Of a DNA stretch of 64,000 bases, positions 23,770-36,800 are shown in pieces (within the stretch, counting starts at the first letter, position 1; each line of letters starts with the position of its first letter). The position numbers and the translations under genes are program-made. The notes below the pieces were generated by a model that saw only the letters and a list, made by a program, of their open reading frames with translations, had not been told where the DNA came from and searched no databases. Origin of the DNA: Trema orientale. Lineage: Eukaryota > Streptophyta > Magnoliopsida > Rosales > Cannabaceae. Location: NCBI GenBank assembly GCA_002914845.1, contig JXTC01000094.1, positions 712,453-776,452 on the forward strand, read 5' to 3'.

Positions 23770-26690
23770 CTTAAAGCTGGGTGATTGATAAGTTTAGGTT
23801 GCGCATCTCTTAACAATTGCAACTTTTAAGAGGATTAGTTCAGTATGTATTTATTTATTTTAAATGGGAGGACCTGAGCTTGGAAATTAATTTTACCATT
23901 AAGATCAATAAAAATACATTTTATTTCTTATGTTATTTTTCTAAATTATTTCTTTTAATTTAAAGGGTATAAACTTTTTCTGAAAAATACATTTTATGTA
24001 CTACGAAATCGGCTCAAAATATACCTACTTAAATAATTCAACCCCGTGAGGGTGGTATATATATATATATATATGGAATCGTGAAAAAGAAAGTCCAATC
24101 AACTAATTGACGCTAAATAAAGTGTGTTGGTCTAGTACAGTGATATAGTAGTACTCCTTGAATGGCTATCATTGAAAGATAATTCATGAATCATGACTAA
24201 TTTACCTACCAAATAGGATGTTTAAGACGGATTGATTTTGTCAAATCCATGAAAATCTTTATTTATTGGCTCTTTCGGTTCTTTTACCTCTGTTCTAATT
24301 GCCTATGCCTTGTTTAGGTTGGTAATTATGATTTTTCCATCTTTCCTGTCAAAATAGAAAAATTAGCAGCTTTGGTGTTAATTAAAAATATCTTTATAAA
24401 TATCTTTGTATTTATTTTTGATGTGCTGAAGTCATAATTTTCCCACTTAGACGGGAGGAATCCATCTTAATCGTTATTTTTCTGTTTTCAGAACTTGCTC
24501 TTTACAAAATAGTAATGATTTTGCCGTTTTTTCTGGTAAAAGAACAGAACTCTATGCAACTCTAGGCGAAACATGAGGACTAGGTATTGACTGGAAAACC
24601 ATGGTCTGTCCGGGTACAATTGACTGAAGCATATTATATAAATGTTGAAGACTTTTTAGCTACTTGACTAATTTTATGCACAAAAATATGAAAGTTGGTC
24701 TCATGTATAGTACTAGTGTATAGTGTGTATTAACCCGTGAATCGTGATAAAATTAAAACGTGAGTAGGACAAAGTTGGTGAAGGTCCAATTTCAGTGACA
24801 ACAGCTCAAAGTAGTTATCTATCAACGCAAGTTGATACTTGTTACAATAATAGTACTAATATTTTGTTTGAGATATTCCTAATAATCGTAATTCATATAT
24901 CAAAAAATGCTTCTGATTGCTGCTTTTGTTCTCATCTGTAAATTTATGATGATTTTACGGTTTCTTTCGGCTCTTTTTCATAATCCGGTTGCTTAATTTT
25001 AGTCATTCATGTCCAAATAAACATCATTATTACATGGCCAAGCTTTTCTTAAATAATTATGTCAATCAAAGGGCTTTTTTAACGTGTTTTCCGATAAAGG
25101 GTCAATTAGACTGAAGTTAATTCTTACCAATCAGCCTCAAAGAAAAAATGCCGCTGAATTATTGGATGGGAAAGGGGAAAAAAAAAAACAGAAAGAAACC
25201 GCTTTTTTCTACATTATACTATTTGCGTGAGTTTTAAACATCACGGTCCAAATTAAGTCCACTACAATGTCTTATAATATATCTAATTATACAAGCTAAG
25301 CCATGCATGCATGGAGGTTTTTTATTTATAATTTATTATTTATTGCCGGTAGAAAATATACATACTGGTCAAGACATTTACTAAAAAAATCACAAAACGG
25401 ATAGATACATTAAAACACACATTACAATGGAGCAACTAAACTTAAAAACACAAACGGATAAATACATTTTCAATTCATAATCCTAGAAAACAGGATAATT
25501 AAATCAAATATTACGTTTATGTCCACACCTCAGGGGTATATTTTTCTCAACCCATCTCCTACAATTTTGTTTTTCCCCGGCAGTTACAATACAAGCAAGT
25601 TCATTTAGATTTGATGTAACCTATTTAACCTTATGTAACGTTGGTGTTTATATAACCTTCTTTTACTTGTATGAAATTCTACGTGGTTTACATTATTGTA
25701 TCATCACATAAATAATTGGACCTAGAACCCGCCGACGTACACAAAACCAGTTTTCCAGCTACGATCATGATTAATAAACTAGGCTTTCAAACATATTATT
25801 TACGCTACAGTACAAGTACTCATGTTTAACAAACAAAAAAACCAATCAATATTAGCAACACACAATAGAAAAATGCAAACAATATTTAAAAGTTGATCTT
25901 AAATATATACATATCTGTATAAGACAGGTCGATTAATTTATTTTTGTAGGACATGGAATGACGAGAGCAATTTATTTTACAACTTGTTAGGTAAAAGCCG
26001 TGCATTATTACTAAATTTGATGCGTGTGCCTTTTCAGTTGTCATTGATAAACTTAATAAGAGATTTCAACTACCAGTCTACCTCCGTTGGCTTTTCCTTA
26101 ATTTTGCCTTCAACTATCAAAATGAGATATAGATGCGGTTCCATAAATGCCAATGAAAATTAAAGAAATGCATGTAAACCACTTACCACGGTAATTTATG
26201 GGTGACTTTGGTAATTTACGGCCATATCATTATTAGCTTGAGCCTTGAGGCATATTAATTTTAACTTTCAATTTTGAGAAGCATTTAAGCTAGTCCAACA
26301 TATTAATATCAACACCTCGAATCTCACATGCTTTGCAATTATGTTATACCACCTAATAATGTGTCGGAATTACATAGTAAACTATATTATAGATCTTGGA
26401 CTTTCCACTGTGGTCAGTCACATGCCAAATAGACGGAGTGCGGGGCAAACTCAGGACATTAATTTATGTCTAAAAAAAATTGTAAAAGAACCAATAATTC
26501 AAGAAAAACAATAGATCAATTTTCCAAAATATGAGATAAAAAAATTTAAATTACCAAATTCATTCATTCCTAACATTAATATGGAAATACAATTTGGTCG
26601 CCATTCGAAACTTAACCAACTACTCATAAAAACATTAAAAGCAACCACTTTGACCAATATAGTCTATAGACTACTTCAGCAAACATTAGA
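23770..26690. other. Gene-free AT-rich region
   Basis: About 2.9 kb without a supported gene, RNA or complete transposon. Only simple AT runs (for example about 24057-24075) were seen. Confidence 0.45.
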
Positions 26691-26710
26691 CGCACAATAT
26701 AGCCTTAATT

Positions 26711-27067
26711 TTTTATTTTTTATTTTTTGAAGTAGAACAGACTTATATTAAGAAGGGAGGTCGTCTTCTGAAATTGCCAAATATACAATCAGATCCTATC
26801 ATTGAGAAGACTACAATCCAAGTCGGTTAAACAACGAGCCACTTTATTCCCATGTCTACGAATATAATGACAAGAACCAAAATTAGTCGCACTACATAAA
26901 GACTTAATATCAAAATAAATAAGAGCAAGAGAGGCAAGGAGAGAATTTGACAGTAAATCCTGCAACACTCGCAAAGCATCACATGTGAGAAATTTGAAAA
27001 AACCTGCTCGGCCTGCGAGGAGAAGACCCTCCCGAACCGCTAAAACAACCTGGAATTTTGCTTTTCA
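26711..27067 (-). mobile_element. 5'-truncated LINE with RNase H-like domain
   Basis: On the minus strand, an open stretch (26789-26974 and upstream to about 27065 after a frame change) reads as an RNase H-like (RVT_3) domain typical of plant LINE ORF2 C-termini and related ORFs: VVLAVREGLLLAG, CDALRVLQDL, and CHYIRRHGNKVARCLTDL. It is followed by a short 3' UTR and an A-rich tail (T-rich on + at 26711-26728). The fragment is flanked by 19-bp direct repeats starting GCACAAT.TAGCC at 26692-26710 and 27068-27086 with one mismatch, a LINE-type target duplication. The right flank is further duplicated with a 40-bp period to about 27145. Confidence 0.8.
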
Positions 27068-27149
27068 GCACAATGTAGCCTTAATTGATTATTAATTTTG
27101 CTTTTCAGCACAATATAGCCTTAATTAATTATTGCTTTTCAGTAGTAAA

Positions 27150-29420
27150 CTAATCAAGCGTTGTTTATCCTACAAAATGACAAACCAAAAGGTTGAACTC
27201 TAATAAAGTTGAGAGTAACAAATGACAGCTTGATTATTATTTACAAGTCTCTTCTTCACTTTAGACGAAAATATCAGATTATGTCCGTCTTAAAGTCATA
27301 ATCGTAGGTCATAATTAAACGTGCCAGAGCCATAGATTTTTGTTTTTGTCACATACATGCCCCATATCGGACTCACCAACATTTTTTTTCATATCTCTCT
27401 TTCTATCTCATATAATATTTTGAGACTTTATGTACGCTTTAGTTTTTGCAATTTGTGGGGTTTAATTAAATATGCTATACCTGAAATAGGTCCATCTACG
27501 ATGTTGGTTCTTGTATACACATGATTCTCTTTTTTCTGATATGTGAATAAATTTGGTGCACAACATCGTTGTCAAAAACCGCGACGTGACGAACTATATA
27601 TTACGTCATATATTAGTTTAACCGGGCTATATGCATGCACTTGAACATTGATTTGTGATAGCTATAAAAAGAAATTTTAATTAAAGACTATATTTCAAAA
27701 GTATAATAATACTATATAACTATCAAAGAATAATTTAGACAAATTTTTTTCTTTTAAGCAAAACCTTAAAGGTTAAATTATTCAAAAAGAAAGAATAAAA
27801 TATTCCATACAAAAGTAAAATGAAAAAGCAATGAAAAGAAAAGAAAACACAACAATTATTTTTAAAAAAAAATTACTAACTCTAGAATGAATATTTATAT
27901 GGTACATTCCTCGTTTTGACTTTAGGAAAGACGGACTTTCAATGGTATTAACAACAGGCAATCACAAGTTCCATTTCTCTTTATGATTTGTTTTTATGAT
28001 TTGTTTTATTCAGCGTGGTTCAAAACACATGCCAACATATGAGACTATTGTTGTTGAGTCTGTTCTAGCTATGAAAACACTAGGAGAATAATAAACCGCT
28101 ATAAATATGATAGACTATATAACAAAATATCTTTTGGATGAAATCATGTTCGGTGAGGAAAATAAAATAAAAAAAAATCTTAATCATCGTATAGATTACC
28201 TTTGTTCCTCCAAATTTTCTCTCACCAAAATCTTTGTCATCATTACATTTCTTCAAAAAGAATTGCACCTTTCTGTTCTCTTTGATTTACTTCACTATTT
28301 TAGTAGTTTTCACTGCTTGTAATCAGCGGTGATTTTCTTTTGCTTTCTTTTTTTCTTTTTTTTTTTTGGATAAAATATTTCAATCGATAATCAATTACTG
28401 TCATAATTTGACGATAGTGGTGTATACTGTATGGCATTACTACTTTTCCAAAAGTATATGTTTTTGTGAGGTGGCATCCAAATCCAATTATACCTATACG
28501 TCCGGAATAGGAATTTAATGTAGATTTGTAAATTTGTGGAGACTAGAGAGAAATTGTTAAACAAAATACGTAAAAGAAAACCGGGTATAAATTTGTGGAA
28601 CTTCTAACAATAAGAATTAAAAACATTCAATTGAAATGTTTAAATTACTTCTAAAGAACTGAAAAGGAATGAAGTAGTTCTAATTTTGGTAAACACTAGA
28701 GAATTGATTGTCAAAGGAATGTGTGAAAAGTTCTAACTCTCTCTTTTCTTTTTCATTTGTTGTTTACATTTCGTTGTTGACAATATTGGGAATTAATCAA
28801 CCACAATGAGTCTACCGTGATAAAATAGCTCTTCACTTTACAAGAAATTTTAAGTTTGAGTCATTTTCATAAGTGATCAGAATATATTGTCAATTCACTT
28901 CATAAGAGATTCGTAATGGAAATTAGGCCGAGTAGAACCTTTGCTAATTGATCTTTTCTAATATTTTAACAAATTTTCAAGAAAAACTGCTTTCAAACTT
29001 ATATTTTTCTTAAAACATTATTTATGAAAATATTAAAGATATAAATAATAGTGAATCCCATTACATTAAATTTCGTTTTTTAGGCATAATTAATCCTCAC
29101 TAGGAAAAAATTTAAAATGTAAATAAAGCTTCTCACTATAACGAAAAAATTTAACATGTAAATAAAGCTTAGGCTTAAAACCTATTTTTAGCCCCAAAAT
29201 TTTAGACCAAATCACACTTTTACCTAACATGTGGTACATTTTTCTCAAATTTTGACAATTCATGGATGAAAAAGTCTAAATTGAGAAACTTTGATACATA
29301 CGGCGTCCAAAATAGGCTATTTCAAAAATCGGGAGCCAAATTGATATTTGGTCTCAAATTTAGACGCTACAAATGGGTTTAACCATAATGCTTATATCCT
29401 AATCGGATAAAACATGGGGA
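27150..29420. other. Gene-free AT-rich region
   Basis: No gene is supported. Open frames on both strands at 28080-28322 are overlapping, AT-biased and without recognisable motifs. Confidence 0.45.
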
Positions 29421-29429
29421 ATAACATTT

Positions 29430-29860
29430 GCTATTATGTCGTATGAATCCGGTCCACGCCAAGTCAAAGAAACGACACAAAGATTGGCCCCACTTACACC
29501 AAAATACAAGAGCTTTTGTCCCTATGAGATTGGGGTTTGTTCTACACGCGCCGAAGCGAAAGTGTAGGTGCAGGCAGTGGTAAGTTCTGAGGCGTGTAAC
29601 CCCGTTAGCCCGCATGTACCCCAAAGTTTCCGCAACTCTGTCTCGGCAAACACCCGATACGCGCGTGAACTACGTAGAAAGCGCCACACATGTCAGCGCA
29701 CGCGTGTCTTTGCCTCGGACTCGTGAGGCGTTACCATTCAACGACGTGGGCCCCCCGCAAGTGTGGTTTTTTGCTTTGAGTGGGCCCACAATGGGGCCCA
29801 CCTCCACCATTTGGGCTCCACAGGCGTCCCTCTCAGTCTTTGCTGTACGATTCTTACTCT
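29430..29860. promoter_or_regulatory. GC-rich, ACGT-dense island of unknown role
   Basis: Base composition rises sharply. The stretch has CACGCGTG-like and ACGTGGGC (ABRE/G-box core) words, several GGGCCCAC motifs and repeated CGCGTG. It looks like promoter or CpG-rich regulatory DNA, but no gene follows closely: the next is 3 kb away at 32841. Open frames of 157 and 81 residues here are not similar to anything I know. A lost, short or non-coding transcription unit is possible. Confidence 0.35.
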
Positions 29861-29999
29861 CTTTCTCTCTCCTACTCATCAGTTCAAGCCGCGCAATTTA
29901 CTCCGTGATTGGGAGCCCTCATCCTCCAAATACACCTACTGTTCATTTGTGTAAGATTAGAGTTTATTGTGCCTCTAAGGCAAAGCAAATAATTTATTT

Positions 30000-32740
30000 C
30001 ATATTTTTCTCACTTAATTTTTTGATGGGTAAATTATATGTGGTAAATTTAAAAAAAAAAAAGAAGAAGGATTTATTGTGTAAATAAAATAACAACTAGT
30101 TTAGGTACTAAAATAATGAAGTTTGAGTGGAGAAAATATTGTGGAAACTCTAACCAAAATACGTGACAATAGAGTGGGCCAAATATGCCCCCACTATGCG
30201 TACGTAGCTCCGTGGACACATAATGTACGTGTACTTTGTTCATTTTTGCCCATGATTTCGTCGTTAGTACATAAAAAAGGTAAGAATTTACTGATTTTGG
30301 TTTTATTTATTAAAAAAAAAAGTGCAAAAATTGAGAAGGCCCTCGTTTTAAGGACCTATTCCTGCAACGAGACGGACAATGCAAAAGAAGTGACTGAGTT
30401 TTGAGAACCTTTCACGCCATAATAATCTAAGTGGCTATCATTGTAAGTTGGATGATACGCCACTTGCGAGGATTGGGCTCCTCATTCTTATAAAACGACA
30501 CTAGATTAGTACAATTGTTTGTCCCCCATCATGAGTTGTATACACTGGTTCTTTTTTGCTCTTATTTTAATTAGATTAGTGCAGTGAGTATCATCCTAAT
30601 GGCATGTCCTTATAACTCTAGGTCGTGTACCTATCTGCGTCGTTTGGTGGATCGATCTTGAAGTGAAATATCGCCCATAAATTTCCAAGCACAGCAACTA
30701 TGGCAAATTGAATCAAAGACTTCTTTATCGAGAGAATGAGTCTCTTATCACCCCCACCTATTAGCACAATGGTAATGGTAATCATAAGAACTTATTAAAC
30801 AATCATTGTTTCTTTGTGTATGCTATTCTTCACGGAAGTGGTTAGCATAGCAGCACAGTAATATATACGTGTATATATATTATCATGAAAAGATGAATGT
30901 GATGAATTTTAAATTGACAAAATAATATCTATAGATAAGTAAAAAAAAATAAGTTATTATTGAAAAAACCCTGAGTTTTATATAAAGAAAAAATCTTATC
31001 TTTGTTTAATTTTAGCAAAATTTTTTTTTTTTGAGTTTTTAGTTATATCAAATAAAATTTTTGGAATATAAAATCGAATTAAATTAGCCTGTGAAATAAG
31101 TCAAATGACCCATTTTTCTTAATGTACACTATCATGTGTGACTATGCGACGCTATTCACATTAAAAAGTACCCCAATTGGGCGAAAACTATGTCACTATG
31201 TATTGAAAATGTTGACTTTTTTAGCTAAAATAAATTTAAAAATAGTTCATAAATATAGAACACTTAAAAAGTAAAGTCGTTTTTTAATCACATTATATAC
31301 TCGAAGATTAAATATATATATATTTTGGGTTTAATTTGATTGGATTTCAAAATCTCAATGTTTTATTTGATATAATTAGAAATTCAAGATTTTCATTGCT
31401 AGAATTAAAAAAAATTCAAGGTTTTATTTAATATAACGAGAAATTAAAGATTTTTTTTTGGCTAAAATAAAATAAACCAATGTTTCTTTTCTTCGATAAT
31501 AACCCAAAAAGAAAAATACAAAATACCTATTGGATTGATGCCCATATATGTATTTGCACATTATATATAAAGAACGGATTTGTTTCGTAATAATTTTATT
31601 TTTTCTAAAAACGAGTTTAACCAAAGGTGAAAAATCTTATTAAAATGTTGCTTAAGACAAGGAATAAAATTTAATGCCTTTATTTATCACTATAGTAGCT
31701 TCTAACTAATTAGAGAACGTATGCAATAAAATACCTCTAATGCTCAGTTTCGTATGAAAACAAAAATAAAAAGAAAAGTACATCTGATTTGCCACGCAAG
31801 GGATAACTCTCGTGAACTATGTTATTAGTCGTCAGTCATCCAAACTTTGTTCAATATCTTAGAAAACGAACAAAATGGAGGACCACTAATTCTAATTGAT
31901 TGCTGTAGCCTCTATTTGCATATGCATGGATAATTTGTACTGAAAGTTCAGCTTCACGCAGAAATATTATACTTCCAATGTTATGTTATTTTTAAAAGTA
32001 AAAAAAAGCAGGTATTCCATAGCGTTATTTAATGAAAATGGNAAAAAAAAAAAAAATTCATGGGGGATAAGAGTTGGTTGAAGCACAAAAGCTCGAGCCC
32101 ACCGTAGATAGGGTGTGGTGTGGACTAAAGTTATCCTTAAGATTAGCGAACCAGATATCAAATATGGCTTTAACCAACAAAACAAACCACTTATAGTACC
32201 AGCACCTGAACAACTGACAGATACTGCTATGCCATCTGGCAATACGTAGACCGTCTTACTTCTGTGATCCGTATGTCCGCGACACACGCTAGTAAACCTC
32301 CTCCATTAAAAAAATCAATCAATTAAAAAATAAAAAGAACACTGCCGTCGTGCGGTCCCGAAAAAATCCAAAAAGCCGTAAAATGAATTTAAAATTACCG
32401 TTCTACCCCTCCTCATTTCCCACCGTATTCCCGCGCTTGAGAAAGTAATAAGAAAATAAAATAAAAAAGCGAAAAAACGCAAAAACAAAGGGCTGAAATC
32501 AGATCAGACTAGATTAGATTAGACGAGGACAATCACCATGATGATCATGATGATGCCCCTGCCCTTCTCTGACTGGTGGGTCCCACTCTCACCCCCTTCC
32601 CAGGCTTCACTTTAAGAATCTATCTGTCCTCCATTACCCGCAATCCAATGCCCCTATAAAAAAAATAAATAAATAAATAAAACAAAAAAAATAAAAATAA
32701 AAATTAAGCCCAAAAAGCAAAAATCCAAAATTCAAATTTA
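30000..32740. other. EXORDIUM-like upstream region, no gene seen
   Basis: AT-rich DNA. A right-terminal fragment of the 54573-54815 MITE type (TACCTATTGGATTGATGCCC, about 31524-31543) is the only recognised repeat. One N at 32042 adjoins an A run. A minus-strand open frame at 31967-32287 has no recognisable motif. Confidence 0.45.
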
Positions 32741-32755
32741 AATTTAAGCTTCTGC

Positions 32756-32763
32756 TATATATA
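32756..32763 (+). promoter_or_regulatory. TATA box of the EXORDIUM-like gene
   Basis: TATATATA, 78 bp before the start codon and followed by a short pyrimidine-rich leader. Confidence 0.6.
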
Positions 32764-32840
32764 GCCTTCAGTTCTAAAAAGAAACAAACACTAGCCTGTA
32801 CATTTATATACTTCAGTCACTTTCTTCTTCCCCGACTAAA

Positions 32841-33899
32841 ATGCGCCAGGGGTGTACCGGCCGGTATCTGGAGCCACCGGCTCCGGTGCTACTCGGGCTC
32901 ACCGTGCTTACCCTGGTCCTCTCCTCCTCAACCCCAGTAATCGGCTGGCGTCCCTGGCCGAACAACTTCGCCTCCTCCAACGGCTCCTCCGACCCAATCC
33001 TCGGCGGCTCCAAGAAATACGAGGGGTCGTCCGAGTTCGTTCACCTGAAATACCACATGGGCCCAGTCCTCACCGCCGATATTACCGTCCATGCCATCTG
33101 GTACGGCTCGTGGCAGAAGTCCCAGAAGAAGATCATCCGCGAGTTCATCAGCTCGATCTCGGCCGCCAATGCCAAACACCCCTCCGTCGCCGGGTGGTGG
33201 CGGACCGTACAGCTGTACACGGACCAGACCGAGAAGAACATCTCCCGGACCGTCCGGCTCGGGTCGGAGAAGAACGACCGGTTCTACTCCCACGGCAAGA
33301 CCCTGACCCGGCTGGACATACAGTCGGTGATCAAGAGCGCGGTCACGGCCAAGTCCAAGCCGCTGCCGATCAACCCCCAGAGCGGGATCTACCTCGTCTT
33401 CACCTCGGGCGACGTGTACGTCCAGGATTTCTGCAGACAGGTCTGCGGGTTCCACTACTTCACCTTCCCCTCCATAGTCGGGTACACCCTTCCGTACGCC
33501 TGGGTCGGAAACTCCGGGAAAATGTGCCCCGGGGTCTGCGCGTACCCGTTCGCGGTGCCGGAGTACATGACCGGGGTGAAGCCGCTAAAGTCACCGAACG
33601 GTGACGTGGGGGTGGACGGGATGATAAGCGTGATCGGGCACGAGGTCGCCGAGCTGGCGACGAACCCTCTGGTGAACGCCTGGTACGCGGGTCAGGACCC
33701 GAGTTTCCCGGTGGAGATCGCTGATCTCTGCGAGGGCATCTACGGCACCGGCGGTGGCGGGTCGTACACGGGCCAGCTGATGGACGGCCACGATGGCGCC
33801 ACGTATAACATGAACGGGATCAGGCGGAGGTTCTTGGTTCAGTGGGTTTGGAACCATCTGTTGAATTACTGTAGTGGCCCCAATGCTCTCGATCAGTAA
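32841..33899 (+). CDS. EXORDIUM-like protein (phosphate-induced PHI-1 family), intronless
   Basis: A 352-residue member of the PHI-1/EXORDIUM family, secreted cell-wall proteins linked to brassinosteroid- and sugar-dependent growth. A hydrophobic N-terminal segment (about residues 14-35) should act as a signal peptide. Family blocks follow: KYHMGPVLTADITVHAIWYG, WWRTVQLYTDQT, GIYLVFTSGDVYV.DFC, CGFHYF, YAWVGNSGKMCPGVCAYPF, then GHEVAELATNPL (about residues 266-277) and DLCEGIYGTG. Cysteines around 197-235 probably form disulfides. Length and single exon fit EXL5/6/7-type members; the exact paralogue is not settled. Codon usage is strongly G/C-ending, in contrast with the surrounding DNA and every other gene here. 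Confidence 0.93.
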   Translation: MRQGCTGRYLEPPAPVLLGLTVLTLVLSSSTPVIGWRPWPNNFASSNGSSDPILGGSKKYEGSSEFVHLKYHMGPVLTADITVHAIWYGSWQKSQKKIIREFISSISAANAKHPSVAGWWRTVQLYTDQTEKNISRTVRLGSEKNDRFYSHGKTLTRLDIQSVIKSAVTAKSKPLPINPQSGIYLVFTSGDVYVQDFCRQVCGFHYFTFPSIVGYTLPYAWVGNSGKMCPGVCAYPFAVPEYMTGVKPLKSPNGDVGVDGMISVIGHEVAELATNPLVNAWYAGQDPSFPVEIADLCEGIYGTGGGGSYTGQLMDGHDGATYNMNGIRRRFLVQWVWNHLLNYCSGPNALDQ

Positions 33900-36800
33900 A
33901 TTAATTATTTAGACTTTGAATTTCTTTTTTATATATATATATATTTATATGATATTTTTTTCCTCTTTTGTTAATTTTTGTATTTTTGGGTTTATTTTTC
34001 TCAATGGTTCTGGGGACTCTGGATTGGCTTTTTTCTTGTGAAGCTTGCTTGTTTAACGCATAATTATAATTAGTTAAGGTAGTTGAGTTTGTTAATTATT
34101 GTAATAACAATATCTTCTTAAACTATATTTTGGTTATACTGAGATTCTGAGAGATGTCGTTCCCGCCTTATTTGAAGTTAGTTGTTGTATAAATGCATTA
34201 TGCACAGTATAAAGTTTTTGTTTTGTTTATTTTTTGAGAAAAATTGTGTGGATTTATTTTATTTAAGCTTTAAAGGCGTACACAGCACATACACAATGCC
34301 AGTTTTTTATTAAAAAAAAAAGGAAAAAAGAAAAGAAAAACATATATGCAATAGTCATACTGTTTATATTTATGCCCATTTACATTAAAAGCATATACTT
34401 TCTGTTTTCAGCACGAAAAACATAAGTATTACCTTTCAAGTACTAATAATAATAATAAAGAATGGTCCAATGGTGCGTAATTCTACTCGCTGGAGTATTT
34501 AGTGAACATTAACTTTCCCCAATTAAATCTTTGGTGGCCTTCTACTTAGGTAGTGAGAGAAATAAAGAGAAATGAAAATGCTTAAGCACAGTTGTGGTGC
34601 TAAGCAACATATATTAATATAGTGAATTTCATACCTCTAAATTTAAGAAATGAGCATTAACCATTTAGAACATTTCAATTAATATGTCATAATCACTATT
34701 AGTACCACAATTAATATATCAGTTGTCATGGGCGCTGATAAAATGTGCCCACGTTTATAGGATAACTTTTGCTAGCGTTCAAAGTATGTTTCAGGATCTT
34801 TGATTGGCTTGAGTCTATAGTTGTAAAACTCAAGTGCATGAATTTGTGCTGAGATCTACGTAAGATTTGATGTGATAAACACTTTCGATTTAGTATTATT
34901 TTCTTAAAGGAGCTTTAGTTTTCTCTAAAGGGGAAGGTAAATCCACAATAATTAACGAAGGTTTTTTTTTTTTTCGCAACCAATTGGTTGTACTTTTGAA
35001 AGCTTTTTTATTTTCTTTTAAGTCGATTACTATTTTTTTTCCCCGCTTGAAAGTCTATTACAGTTAATTGGTTAGGTGGTGCTTTATTAATATGGATCAT
35101 TATCAATCAAGCTCATAGTTGGGTAATGTGATAGTTTACCAGTAAAAAAATATATATATATATTTATAAGATTTTTGTTCCTAGTTGAACCTTTGTTTGT
35201 ATTCGTGAATTTCTTTCTAGTAGTTTGAGGCTAACTAGTGATATTACTTTGGTACCAAAATTTTGGTTATGCAATTAAGATTAATTTGGGTGTATACATA
35301 AATGGAAAAGTCGCTATAGAAAAATAGTGACACTTTCAGACAAATATAGTCTACTAATCTAACAACTCTTGGCAGTAACTTGGTGTAAATCATAACTCGG
35401 TGTATATCATGGACCCACCTTTTCTCTTTTTCTTCCCAGTTTTCTTTGGCAACTTTATTGGGATTTGGGTCTTGAGGCTTATGAATCATGTTTGTAGTTC
35501 TTCACTTATTTATTTATTTTCCCAATATTATCAAAATTCAATTGAGAACAGATACAGTTTCCTTTTCTTTTCGGGTGCACTTTCTTAAAAGGGGCACGTT
35601 TTGTTTTGTACTCAAGACAAGGGGCACCAAAACCTAGTTGCTGCATACTAACCCAGCCAAAAGACACGAGAGGGGCGCCAAGTGCTCCATGTTTCCACAA
35701 CCCTTGCACATCAAAATTTATCTTTCGTATAATTTAGTAAAGGTAATTTTACAGTGAGAAAAAATTATGTTTTTCTTATATAATTTTTCAATTATTTCCC
35801 TAAAACCTACGCAATGAAAAAAAGCTTGGAAATGATATCGTTATATAAAATGACATTAATTTGTTTCTTCACTACTCTTTGTTTACTATATAATTTCGTG
35901 GCCATTAATTTATTTATTTTTATAACAAGTAAGATATCCAAATTTTTAAAACTCAACATTAAAAATGAGGACAATTTATCATTCATGTTAAATCTATGAT
36001 TATAGGTGTACTATATCATATGTTGTCATATTAATCGACAAATAAAATAATATTCCTCATGTTAACTAAATGAATGTTTCACCACTTTCACCAAATAATG
36101 TTAGTGGTATTCTTAACCTTTTTTTTTTTCCCTCCTTCTTTTGATCCGAGTTGGGTACCCCATGAAAGGAGAAAAAGACACCTCTATTCTGCGTTCAAAT
36201 GCAATAAATGTTTTGGGTTTAAAGCTCAGTTGTCAAACTCATTTAAGAGAAAACCAGCTGGCTCTCACTTTCTATTTGCATCAACATGCAAATTATTGCA
36301 TTATTGTAATATTCTTTCATTAAAACAGACAAAGATATTTTTATAACTTGACCTCAAGCGGAAGAAGAATAAGAGTAGGTAGGTAGAATCCCTCGAAGAC
36401 TTGAGAATTTGACTAAAGTACTAATTATCACTTGCCATTATCTTAATCAAATTACTTAAAATAACATTAGAGTTCCATTAGCCATCGACCGAAAAGCGGC
36501 AGCGGCGCCTGAAAGCCTATAGTGTGACCTAGAAGCACTCATTTTCATGGAAATTTATTATATTATATATATATGTATGTTTGTATTTTTAAAATTTTTA
36601 CTTTGTATACTTTATTCTTCTTTAGTCTAATGTTATAAGGAGATGCTCATAAAAATAGAACTTTAAGGGTCCCGTACTTAGGCATTCGTTTTCATGGGGT
36701 CATTTTGAATGTATATCATTGTGGTATATATGTGAAAGTCCATTGATTAAATTGTAATGCACTAGTGTACTTGGCTGAAATTTGTCCAATGTAGTGGGAA

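Noticed and set aside
26789-26974. 61-residue frame as a host gene
   Set aside because: It is the end of a LINE RNase H domain, with A-tail and target duplication around it.
29614-30087. 157-residue frame in the GC-rich island
   Set aside because: No recognisable domain, ends in poly-Lys from an A run, and the opposite strand is open too. Treated as regulatory-looking DNA.
31967-32287. 106-residue minus-strand frame
   Set aside because: Contains an ambiguous base and no motif; probably chance.
32852-33604. 250-residue frame in +1 over the EXORDIUM-like gene, and minus-strand frame 32928-33455
   Set aside because: Shadows of the GC-rich EXORDIUM-like gene, rich in Arg/Pro/Gly; the 352-residue frame carries the family motifs.
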